Assembly (NCBI GenBank): GCA_039621445.1
Contig: CP154956.1
Coordinates: 53,275,908 to 53,339,907 of the forward strand
Direction: 5' to 3'
Length of the DNA: 64,000 bases
DNA from: Euglena gracilis
Lineage: Eukaryota; Euglenida; Euglenophyceae; Euglenales
Position numbers and translations under genes: made by a program. This document shows, piece by piece, positions 44,056 through 52,361 of the stretch (positions within the stretch are counted from its first letter, which is position 1; every line of letters begins with the position of its first letter). Below the pieces are notes generated by a model. The model was not told where the DNA came from and made no database searches. It saw nothing but the letters and a program-made list of their open reading frames with translations.

Positions 44056-47000
44056 TTACACCGGTTCCCAATTCGCCTCCTCAAACCCTTGCCACTTCGT
44101 TAAGAAAAACATTTTTCCCTTAACGAATTTGTGGTTTAGGATTTTATCCACTAACCAGGTATCTGGGGCACCTTCCGCCTCAGGTACCGTCCGCCGGTGG
44201 AAAAATAGGGGGATAGGCTTATCAGATGTGGGATCCTCCACATACAGCTTCAAAGCCTTCCGATGGGCCTTCATAATATAGCCCGGTTTAACCTCAATTA
44301 GGTAGGAGTGCATTCCCTCCCTTGCGGTAACCTTGCAAGGGCCCAACCAACGGGAATCCAATTTTGTGCCACTATCGGGGGGTCTCAGGTACCACACCAG
44401 ATTCCCCACCTCCAATGGCTCCCAACCGTCTAAACCACGGTTGGCCAGAGCACATTGCTTGGCATGCAAATTATTCATTTTGCCAGCCACTACCAAATCA
44501 ATTTCTCTTTGCCGAGAGAAAAATGATCTGGCATCTTCACAATCCCTTAACGGTTCATAAGGTAAACCACCCAATGAACGGTGTCGACCGAACAAGATTT
44601 GAAATGGGCTGAGGCCACTCTCCCCCGGCGTATCATGAATACGGTCTAGTGCTTGGGGGAGGGCTTCAACCCAATTCAACTTGTCCTCAACCTGAATTTT
44701 CTTAAGCCGTTCCATTATTTGTTGGCCAGCCCTCTCCGCCCTACCATTCGCCTGGTGATGGTAGGCCTGGGAGTAGGCTTGCCTAATTCCCATCAAGGCA
44801 CACATTGTCTGCCACCAACCGGAGACAAAATGTGAGCCTAGATCGGAAGTAATAATGGAAGGGACGCCAAAAGGTCGCCAAGCATGCAACAGCATTTGCT
44901 TGGCTGCCTTGGCTCCCGTAAATCCTTTTGCTAGGTGGGGGATCGCCACTATCCAACCGGAGTGACGATCCACACACACAAGCATGGAGGCGTAAGAATT
45001 CCCTTCCCACTCCACGAGAGGCATGCTAAACATGTCAAGGGCCACCGAATACATTACGGCTGGGGGTATGGGTGTAGATTCCACTAAACCCTTAAGACTC
45101 GCCGGCCTTCGGCACGCTTGGCCAGTCCCACAAAGGCCCATGACTCCTTTAGCAAAATCTCGAGCGAGTGAGGAATCAGCCCAATCATACCTAAGGGACA
45201 TGCATTCCCATAGCCTTGGGAATCCCACATGCCCTTGGTATGAGTGGTGATCCCGAATGAGTTTTTCTTGGAGAGATTTGGGCACACAAAGCCTCTCCTC
45301 GAAAAACATTTTGTCACCAAAAACCTTTATATTTTCAGGCCACGGCACCTTTGAATCCTGGGTAGCCTGAAAAATTGGTGACCAACGGGGACATTTTAAA
45401 TATTCCTCCTTCCACGATAAATCCCACACAGAACCAGGGGGGATGGGTGAGGAAGCGGTTGTAGAAGTGGCTTCCCCCCCCTCACCACTCAAACCACCTG
45501 AAGACAACACAGGTGATTCTCGGTCTGCCCCAGGTACCTCAGTGGTAGCCGCAGCAGCAGGTTCAGGGGTTGGCATTGTTGGCGAAGCTGGTATAGAAGT
45601 GGGTGTCAATGGAAAATGCTCCCCCCTTGGCTCTTGGACCTCCTCCACAAGACTTGTCTCATTCCCAAACTCGTCAACCCGAGTTGAGAATGAAACATGT
45701 TTTCCTTTTTCTCCCTTGGGGGTGGAGGTTGAACCCATACCCTGGGGTTTTGTTCCTCCAAGTGGTTCTGACTTCCTATCCCCCGGTCGTGTGCACCGTC
45801 CACCCGCGTCCCCGGACCCCGTGGTAGCACCACCCCGTGTGGTGACTCCACGAATGTATGTGTTGGCTGTGGTTGGTTGGTCCACCAACCGTAGCCACAT
45901 ACATTCGGCTTCCTCCATTTTTTCTGTTTGAATGATTTCCCTCATTTCCTCGGTGTCAAGGGCTGACCCATGCCTTGAAATGTCCTTCAAGGCTTGGGAG
46001 GCCGGGTAAGCCCATCTTGACAACAAATCGGCTATGGTATTCTCCCGCCCCGGGATATACCCAACCGACAAGTCAAATTTTGATAAAATCTGATGCCACC
46101 TAGCCCTTCTCCCAATGGGACCACTTGGTGTGTCTAGAATCTCTCTAGCCCAAGATTCTAGAGCCTTGTGGTCCGTGAGAACCAGGACGGGCTGCAGCCC
46201 AATCCATGATTCCCACTTTTGTAAGGCTAGGATTATGGCATAAGTCTCCTGTTCCCTAGGTACCCAGTTTCTTTGGCTGCCCGTTAGCTTCCTACTCATG
46301 AAGGCGACAGGCACAGTACGCTTGGCCCGTACGTCTTCTGGAGTAGGAGCCCTATCCTCCCCAACCAATTGTTCAAGGGTGGCACCAACTGCATACTGGC
46401 TGGCATCCACTCTTAAAACAAATGGTTTGTCTGGCTTAACGTGTTGTAAAATTAATTCACTGCACAACAGTGATTTAATTTTTTCAAATGCCTCAATGTC
46501 GGATGGTTCCCAAGAAATCCTTTTCTTGGAACCCTTCTTGCCGTCCACTCGAGAAACTTTGAGCTTATCTTGAAGGCAAGCGACAATGTGGGCGTAATCC
46601 TTCACATAGGAGCTGTAATAATTTGTGAACCCCAAAAAAGCACGTAGACCCGTGATTGTTTGGGGTAGCTCCCATTTTTCAATGGCCATTAGCTTTCCAG
46701 GGGATGGTTTTCTCACCCCACCACCCAGAACATGGCCACAAAACTCAACTTCTTTTACGAAAAGACGGCATTTTCTTTTGTCGGCTACAAATCTGTCTTT
46801 TCGTAAAACTTCAAGGACTCTTCGCAAATCCTTGTCATGTGCTGCGAGTAAATCCTCACCAGGACCCACTCGAGTTCCAATCAAAATGTCGTCGATGTAA
46901 GGATCAGCCACGTCCCCCACCGGGAAGAGGCGATCCTCCATCATTTGTTGAAACTGCTGGCTTGCGTTTGTTAGACCCATCACATTAACCCTCCACTGAA

Positions 47001-49113
47001 AAAGACCGAGGGGGGTACTACAACATGTGATGGGCCGGCTTTCCGGGTCCAACGGCTGTTGGTGGAAAGCCTGCCGTAAATCCAAGATGGAAAACATCAT
47101 GTTTCCACCTTGTTTTACAAGGAGGTCTTCAATTACGGGAAGGGGGTAGGACACACGCCTAGTTTGACTGTTAGGCCCCCGCATGTCTACCACTCCCCTC
47201 CATTCGCCTCCTTTTTTCGGCACTACAAATGTTACGGACAGCCATTCCGAAACTGTTCCCTTGGGCAATCGCTCAACAAATTTCCGGTCCCACCATTCCT
47301 GGGTGACCTTTTTGTGAGCTTCAAATCTTTCACCGTGTAACACAAAGGGTTTTTGCCTTGTGGGTACAGCCCACTCCTTCAGAGGAATCTGGGCGTACCC
47401 ATAAGGTCCCCGAACGGGAGGGTCAGGGGGTACCTCCGTACCCAAGACCTCCCCTTCAAAATTCTGAAAAATTTTATCCCGAAATGCTACCACCCTGGGA
47501 TCCTCCTTCTCACTCGAGTCGCGAGCCTGGATTATGGCATTCACTGCCTTGTCCTCGGCTGGCGATTCGGTGAGATGCTTGGCTATGGCATGCAATTCCT
47601 TCTTGCCAAGGAATTTTGGTTGCATATCAAAGCCTTGCAAGGGTAGGTGCAAATTCATTTTTTGCAGGTCCAACCACACTTTTTCATTTTCAAGGGACTC
47701 CGTGGTTGGTGTGTTTTCAGGGGATTCTCCGGAGTCAGAAACCACAACCCCAATTCTTTTTGGTGAATTGTGTTTTTTCTTCCCCTTATGGGATTTCCTT
47801 TTCTGATTTCTTGTATCCCACCCGTACAAGAAAGTCAGATTAGGATTGTCAAAAACCAAGGCCTTATGGTGTGGGAACACACCCAAACCATGTTCGGCTA
47901 ACCATGGAAATGATAATATAGCATCTACCTCAATATCCGCGAGGTAGAATTCCCCTTCGAGGTACAAGGCCTGGGTGCCCCCCTGCCCCGTACCCCTGCG
48001 TTGAAAACCCAACTCCAACTTAATACACTGGTCGCCCCCCAAAACGCATTGGCCGTTGGCAGCCACCAGCCGAATTGGCATTCGCGGTGACCTGGCCAAA
48101 TGTTTTGGGACGATGGACCTTTTGACCAGGTTCACCTTGGCTCCCGTGTCCACCAAAACTTTGAGCTGCCTGGTATCACCGTTAGGGAGATACGTCTGTG
48201 ATGACATCAAAAGTTGCAGCTCGTTTTCAATGGGCAACACCTGATTAACCTTCAAGGTGTTGGCCAAATGACAACAACGGTCTGGAATTTCCCATTCCTC
48301 AAAATCCTGGGAATTTTGGGAAATTTCTTTGGGCTGCCCCCCCAGAAAATCCCCAGCACTTAGGAGATAATCAATCACCAGGGGGGGTATTCTTCCTTTT
48401 TGTCGGGGGGTAAACTTCATTTTTCTGCCCCCCAACAATTCACGGTGCCGGAGTTGCCCATTGTCCCCCATCACCAGGTTAGGACACGATTCGCCATCGC
48501 ACAACACCGACCGTAGTTGTGAAATGGCTGGGCAGCACCAGAAACGTGTGGGCTTTTTATAACCCCAATCCGAAAACTGACAATAATCAATGTCGATATA
48601 GGGCAGGTTTTTCACCACCTCCCTATTTCGCAAAAAACCAGTGCGGGTGTTCTCCAACCACCACAACTTGGGCTGAAAATAATTTATAATTTCCAGGGCT
48701 TTCTCCACCAGGGCATCCGCCTGGGAGAAATCCCTTGGCCTGGGGTTATAAGCCGTGGAATAAATATTACAGGGGGGACTAGCGGCAATAACCTCAAAAA
48801 ATCCAACCGGGTATCGCCTGTAGTCCCAGGTCAAAATGTCTGTGTGGGGGTGGAAGTCCGTCCAAGGAGCATTTTCAATTGACAAAACTTCATACCCCCG
48901 TTCTGCCAACCGCTTCCCCACCGAACCTGTGCCAGCGAATAAATCTAATGCCTGAGGTCGCTGAGCTGATGGTAGGGGGTTGGGCTGTGGCAGATTTGAA
49001 TGCAAAACGGGAACCCTTGAACATTTCCCTTCCCTCCAGGAGTATCGGGTCCGATTCAAAAATCTGGGGGGCTGATCCAAAGAATGTTTTTCACCACACC
49101 CTGAATCAGCCAT
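44056..49113 (-). CDS. Pol polyprotein: C5-MTase - protease - RT - RNase H - integrase - chromodomain
   Basis: 1685 codons from ATG at 49113, in the same frame as gag and without a stop back to the gag UAG. Residues 55-260 are a compact cytosine-C5 methyltransferase: LDLFAGTGSVG (motif I), SPPC with catalytic Cys115 (IV), WLEN at 152-155 (VI), YCQFSDWGYKKPTRFW (177-192, VIII-like) and RIPPLVIDYL (241-250). Protease: LVDTGAKVNL (D322). RT: FSILDLRQAF (D678) and YIDD (739-742). RNase H: D903, D981, D1029. Integrase: HH at 1289-1290, C1328, DDE at D1360, D1424, E1460 (35-residue spacing). Chromodomain: WLVDKIL...LTKWQGF...NWEP (1653-1684). Stop TAA at 44056-44058 follows WEPV. In-frame sequence continues 32 codons to TGA (43957-43959) and matches the tail of B, so the TAA is probably a nonsense mutation. 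Integrase has CGTG where B has CEIC. The methyltransferase could mark the element's own DNA; that role is inference. Confidence 0.95.
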   Translation of the reverse strand: MADSGCGEKHSLDQPPRFLNRTRYSWREGKCSRVPVLHSNLPQPNPLPSAQRPQALDLFAGTGSVGKRLAERGYEVLSIENAPWTDFHPHTDILTWDYRRYPVGFFEVIAASPPCNIYSTAYNPRPRDFSQADALVEKALEIINYFQPKLWWLENTRTGFLRNREVVKNLPYIDIDYCQFSDWGYKKPTRFWCCPAISQLRSVLCDGESCPNLVMGDNGQLRHRELLGGRKMKFTPRQKGRIPPLVIDYLLSAGDFLGGQPKEISQNSQDFEEWEIPDRCCHLANTLKVNQVLPIENELQLLMSSQTYLPNGDTRQLKVLVDTGAKVNLVKRSIVPKHLARSPRMPIRLVAANGQCVLGGDQCIKLELGFQRRGTGQGGTQALYLEGEFYLADIEVDAILSFPWLAEHGLGVFPHHKALVFDNPNLTFLYGWDTRNQKRKSHKGKKKHNSPKRIGVVVSDSGESPENTPTTESLENEKVWLDLQKMNLHLPLQGFDMQPKFLGKKELHAIAKHLTESPAEDKAVNAIIQARDSSEKEDPRVVAFRDKIFQNFEGEVLGTEVPPDPPVRGPYGYAQIPLKEWAVPTRQKPFVLHGERFEAHKKVTQEWWDRKFVERLPKGTVSEWLSVTFVVPKKGGEWRGVVDMRGPNSQTRRVSYPLPVIEDLLVKQGGNMMFSILDLRQAFHQQPLDPESRPITCCSTPLGLFQWRVNVMGLTNASQQFQQMMEDRLFPVGDVADPYIDDILIGTRVGPGEDLLAAHDKDLRRVLEVLRKDRFVADKRKCRLFVKEVEFCGHVLGGGVRKPSPGKLMAIEKWELPQTITGLRAFLGFTNYYSSYVKDYAHIVACLQDKLKVSRVDGKKGSKKRISWEPSDIEAFEKIKSLLCSELILQHVKPDKPFVLRVDASQYAVGATLEQLVGEDRAPTPEDVRAKRTVPVAFMSRKLTGSQRNWVPREQETYAIILALQKWESWIGLQPVLVLTDHKALESWAREILDTPSGPIGRRARWHQILSKFDLSVGYIPGRENTIADLLSRWAYPASQALKDISRHGSALDTEEMREIIQTEKMEEAECMWLRLVDQPTTANTYIRGVTTRGGATTGSGDAGGRCTRPGDRKSEPLGGTKPQGMGSTSTPKGEKGKHVSFSTRVDEFGNETSLVEEVQEPRGEHFPLTPTSIPASPTMPTPEPAAAATTEVPGADRESPVLSSGGLSGEGGEATSTTASSPIPPGSVWDLSWKEEYLKCPRWSPIFQATQDSKVPWPENIKVFGDKMFFEERLCVPKSLQEKLIRDHHSYQGHVGFPRLWECMSLRYDWADSSLARDFAKGVMGLCGTGQACRRPASLKGLVESTPIPPAVMYSVALDMFSMPLVEWEGNSYASMLVCVDRHSGWIVAIPHLAKGFTGAKAAKQMLLHAWRPFGVPSIITSDLGSHFVSGWWQTMCALMGIRQAYSQAYHHQANGRAERAGQQIMERLKKIQVEDKLNWVEALPQALDRIHDTPGESGLSPFQILFGRHRSLGGLPYEPLRDCEDARSFFSRQREIDLVVAGKMNNLHAKQCALANRGLDGWEPLEVGNLVWYLRPPDSGTKLDSRWLGPCKVTAREGMHSYLIEVKPGYIMKAHRKALKLYVEDPTSDKPIPLFFHRRTVPEAEGAPDTWLVDKILNHKFVKGKMFFLTKWQGFEEANWEPV

Positions 49114-49170
49114 AGAATCCTGTACAGCCCAGTTTTTTGAATCAGAAATATTTACACCGTTTTCCTCACA

Positions 49171-49230
49171 GGGGGGAGAGACACGGCCATGGGCAGCCCC
49201 CCCCTTCTCAAACTGCCCCTGGCCCCCCTA
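49171..49230 (-). promoter_or_regulatory. Gag UAG readthrough site with stem-loop/pseudoknot
   Basis: The gag stop TAG (49228-49230) is followed after GGG by the 12-nt arm GGCCAGGGGCAG (49213-49224), a 16-nt loop ending in eight G, and the arm CTGCCCATGGCC (49185-49196): 11 of 12 pairs. Eight bases later a CCCCCC run (49171-49176) can pair with the loop Gs to make an H-type pseudoknot. Pol is in frame with no other stop. The layout resembles gammaretroviral gag-pol suppression. If only the inner six pairs form, the spacer is 9 nt. Confidence 0.7.
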
Positions 49231-51195
49231 TTGGGCCCCAGGGGGAGAAGAGGTGGGTCCACCCCCCTTTGACCATGCACCCCCCTTGCCTGAGGAATTT
49301 CGCTGAGAGGCTGGCTGCCCTTTACCCTTGGGCTGCCCCTTGCCTTTTCCATTATTTTGCCAAAATTCCTTAGATTTAGCAAGGGCCTCGCTCAGCGGTT
49401 TTTCACACTCATAAAAATAATGTCCACACTCCCCACAGTTAAAGCATGGGTATGGTGACCTGCCCCGACCCGATGCCTGCGGGGTCCAGGTCTGCCCCCC
49501 TTTGCCTTGCCGGGCTGGGGGAGTCGGACTTTGGGTCCGCGACCATGAAGCTGCACCTGGCCGCGAAGACGAAGAAGGAGACCTGCCCCGCTGGGCTGGC
49601 TGGGCTGGCCCCTTATCTCCCTTTGGAGCTGGCTGTGAGGCAGATTTTGAGGTGTGACCCTGCCCCCCAGCTGCTGGTGCTGAAACGGATGTTGGGGACA
49701 CCGGGGGGTTCTGGCCTTTTTCCAACACCTGTATTTTCCCCGAGCCTTTTGTTGTCGATTTGCTGAATAATCTGGGAAAATGGTGCTGATTCAAAGCCAA
49801 ATCCTGCTTCTCCCGAAGAGCCAACCTGCCCTCGGCAAAAGCAAACATTTCCTCAACGGTCATTAGTTGTTCCACCAATTCGGCGTTGAGGAAATTTTCC
49901 ATTCCCTGCAATTTCCTTCCATTTACGGCTGTTAATTTCAGTGCCTCCTCCGAAGAACTGAAATAAATAAGGCAAATGGCACCAGGGTTTTTGATAACCA
50001 CTTTCCGTGGATCAATCCCCCCAGTGATCTGGCTCACACTCCTTTTAATCCCATCCACCGTGGGATTTGGTATCCCTGTGAGCCTGACAATGGGTTGTTT
50101 ACGGGCTCGGTTATCCTCCTCTTCTATGCAAAACTTGCTTAAAAAAGGAGGAATTCTTTCCAAAAATAATCTCCGAGCCTCCCCGGCTGTGGCATCCTTT
50201 ACATGGTGCCAGGCACTGCAAAATTTAATCCAAAATTCTTGCAGATCAGCCCGGGTAATTTTTCCTTCGTTTACCATAGTTACCTCCTGCCATGTTTTCC
50301 GAGCCGTCAGCCCCTTACTCGAGGCATAACGGTTCTGGAATTGGGCTAATATGGTGGGGTAACTTAATTTAGCTCCATTCAACCGATAGAGCCTGATTTC
50401 TCCCCTTAATCTGGGTCCTAAACATGCCTCAAAAACCTGCAGCTTTTGCAAATCAGAATACGGTTTCCCTGATGTCAACCTATCCCAGTAAAGATTCCAA
50501 TCTACTTCAAAATCTTGCCAGGAAATGCTGCCCGATTCATCAAAATAGGGCTTAGCACCTCCCTGCAAAATTTCAAAAGCTACTGGGTCACCGATAAAAG
50601 GAAAACTCAACCCGTTACCTGGGTTGGTTGCAGCCCCCCCTGTCCCGATGGGCCTAATCGAGAAAGCAGGGGCTGCAGAAATATGTGGGGGGACACACAA
50701 TGACACAGAAGAAACCACTGCCGTATCTTGTGTGTCCTCCAAAACAAATCCCCCCTCAATAACTAAGGGAGGGGAAATGTTTGAACCTGCAGATTTATTT
50801 TGAGAAATAATCTGATCTGAAAATGCTGGGTCAGCACTGGGCACCGTGCTGGCCAGTGAGCTGGAAGGCTGCCCCAGGGGCTGCTGCTGTCCAGCCGACG
50901 GCAGGCCCAGCCCCCTTGGCAGCCCGTGAGCAGGCTGCGACTGGCCTGCTAGCTGGCCAGGCTGCTGGGCTAGCTGGACGACGGGCTGCTGGGCCAGCTG
51001 CTGCCCAGGCTGTGGCAGCCCAACTGGGTGTAGGGGCTGCTGGCTGCCCTGCCGCAGCCACCACATGTCAGAAATTTTCTGCAAAACTCCTCTCGGTTCT
51101 GCAGTTGGGTGTACGGGTGCATTTTTTTGTAAATCCTGCAACACTTTCTGCAACTCGAAAGTGTTCCCCCCAACTTTTGCAAGTCCCTGCCTCAT
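49228..51195 (-). CDS. Gag polyprotein with CCHC zinc knuckle
   Basis: The first in-frame ATG is at 51193-51195. The frame is open further upstream through a GTG at 51202-51204 and into the LTR, so the start is not certain. It has a Q/P-rich N-terminal stretch (about residues 60-120). A capsid-like retrotransposon Gag domain follows, with WQDFEVDWNLYWDRL, LRGEIRLYRL and FQNRYAS. Then come a basic, S/G/Q-rich region and one knuckle, CFNCGECGHYFYEC (C-x2-C-x4-H-x4-C, near residue 587 counted from the GTG), which would bind RNA. It ends in SSPPGAQ and UAG (49228-49230). It lies 66-75 nt inside the 5' LTR and in the same frame as Pol, so readthrough would give Gag-MTase-Pol. The Gag core is not disrupted. 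Confidence 0.92.
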   Translation of the reverse strand: MRQGLAKVGGNTFELQKVLQDLQKNAPVHPTAEPRGVLQKISDMWWLRQGSQQPLHPVGLPQPGQQLAQQPVVQLAQQPGQLAGQSQPAHGLPRGLGLPSAGQQQPLGQPSSSLASTVPSADPAFSDQIISQNKSAGSNISPPLVIEGGFVLEDTQDTAVVSSVSLCVPPHISAAPAFSIRPIGTGGAATNPGNGLSFPFIGDPVAFEILQGGAKPYFDESGSISWQDFEVDWNLYWDRLTSGKPYSDLQKLQVFEACLGPRLRGEIRLYRLNGAKLSYPTILAQFQNRYASSKGLTARKTWQEVTMVNEGKITRADLQEFWIKFCSAWHHVKDATAGEARRLFLERIPPFLSKFCIEEEDNRARKQPIVRLTGIPNPTVDGIKRSVSQITGGIDPRKVVIKNPGAICLIYFSSSEEALKLTAVNGRKLQGMENFLNAELVEQLMTVEEMFAFAEGRLALREKQDLALNQHHFPRLFSKSTTKGSGKIQVLEKGQNPPVSPTSVSAPAAGGQGHTSKSASQPAPKGDKGPAQPAQRGRSPSSSSRPGAASWSRTQSPTPPARQGKGGQTWTPQASGRGRSPYPCFNCGECGHYFYECEKPLSEALAKSKEFWQNNGKGKGQPKGKGQPASQRNSSGKGGAWSKGGGPTSSPPGAQ

Positions 51196-51743
51196 TTCCT
51201 CCACCAGCCCACCGAATTTTTTCTCCTGGGAAAAAATCTGCTGATAAACACTCTGAAAACTCTGCTGACATGTTTCACACCCGTGCTGCCATGTCCCCCG
51301 GCAGCACTGGGGTGAAGCGGAAACCCCCGCCCCGGGCCAGTTTCCGGCGTAGGATCGTTTTTTGGCTCCTCGAGCCGACTTGTGTCAGAAATTTTTCCCC
51401 ATTCTGCACCCCCCTGTGGCCGAAACTTGGCCATCATTTCCAAGGAGGAATTTCCCAGTGGACCCTCCCCGACCCCTGAAGGGGGTGTCACTGGGATCTC
51501 CAAGGGGGGTGCCTTTGGGGTTTCAACCCCTCCCTGCTCAGCTGAACCAGTGAGAGCCAACACCCCCCCCTGGGTGTCATTTCTCACAGTTTCTGGGCCA
51601 AAAAGGGGGTTTTGGGGTGAAAGTTGGCCTGTGGTTGCCTGAGTTGAGGAGTCCCACCCCCCTGCCCCTTTTCCCACAGATGAGGTGGGGGGAAGACAAA
51701 CCTCACCTTCTTCAAATGACTGATTGTTTTGTTGATCTTCCAT
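51192..51743 (-). CDS. LTR-internal open frame of element C
   Basis: 183 codons from ATG at 51741-51743 in the 5' LTR, reading out across the LTR end and stopping at 51192, overlapping the start of gag in another frame. The protein is acidic and P/G/E-rich (MEDQQNNQSFEEGEV at the start) with no recognised domain. In the 3' LTR the same frame is broken by a poly-C length difference. It could be an upstream frame on the genomic RNA or chance. Confidence 0.35.
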   Translation of the reverse strand: MEDQQNNQSFEEGEVCLPPTSSVGKGAGGWDSSTQATTGQLSPQNPLFGPETVRNDTQGGVLALTGSAEQGGVETPKAPPLEIPVTPPSGVGEGPLGNSSLEMMAKFRPQGGAEWGKISDTSRLEEPKNDPTPETGPGRGFPLHPSAAGGHGSTGVKHVSRVFRVFISRFFPRRKNSVGWWRK

Positions 51744-52361
51744 TTGCAATTGAAATTCCAAATTCAATACTTGATTGTAATTGAATTGCCACAAAAAGTA
51801 CAATGGTGCAACAGGTAAAGAGGAAAACCCTGTGAGAGAGAAAATGATTTTGATGCCCTTGATGGGCAGTTAAATTTAGGATTGAGTGCGCTGATTCCTA
51901 AGCGCTCTCAAATCCCAAATCCTAGCCCATTGCATCAAAATCAACCAACCCAAGTCAAAATCAAGGTTTCCCCCCTTGATTTTGATAAATTATGCTGAAT
52001 TCCATCATTATTGAGCTTTGCAAACCCCTGCAAAAACTCCAGGAACTCAGGCGCCAATCTCTTAAAATTCTGTTCCAAGCGCTTGCAAGCGCTCTCACCA
52101 AATCCAACATTTTCCCTTAAAACCAAAGGAAAAATGCATAAAAAGCTTAAATTGTGCTAAATAAACCCAAAATGACCATTTGGGAATACCTAGCATCACT
52201 CAATCTCTCTCCTTGCACTACCAAACCATGGGCGCCCTAGGAGAGGGAATTTTAATGGAAATCTTTAGAAAGCCTTAAAATTAGAGCTAAACCGCCCTTA
52301 AAAAGGCCTTCTAAAAAGGAAAAACTCCGCCGCCCGGCGGTCGACCTCAAAAGGTCGTCAC
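51271..52361 (-). repeat. 5' LTR of element C
   Basis: 1091 bp, about 99.5% identical to 41015-42106 over the parts I compared base by base. It contains the AGCGCTTGCAAGCGCT palindrome (52078-52093). The bases directly inside it (TGTCAGCAGAG on the minus strand) do not form a standard TGG primer-binding site. Confidence 0.95.

Larger units (their letters stand above)
41015..52361 (-). mobile_element. Ty3/Gypsy retrotransposon C with C5 DNA methyltransferase
   Basis: The 11347-bp minus-strand element has LTRs of about 1.09 kb, both starting TG and ending CA, and TSD CTTG. The order (right to left) is 5' LTR, gag, UAG, methyltransferase-protease-RT-RNase H-integrase-chromodomain, a 1.8-kb 3' region, polypurine tract, 3' LTR. 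The LTRs differ by about four substitutions and poly-C length, so the insertion is recent. Gag and Pol are open over 658 and 1685 codons. The only coding defects I see are a premature TAA in the C-terminal tail and a missing zinc ligand in integrase. The length is large for Ty3/Gypsy because of the methyltransferase, long LTRs and 3' region. It is inserted in ORF1 of DIRS element A. Confidence 0.95.

Noticed and set aside
51744-51803. Extending the LTR open frame upstream to the codon at 51803
   Set aside because: That codon is TTG; the first ATG is at 51741-51743.
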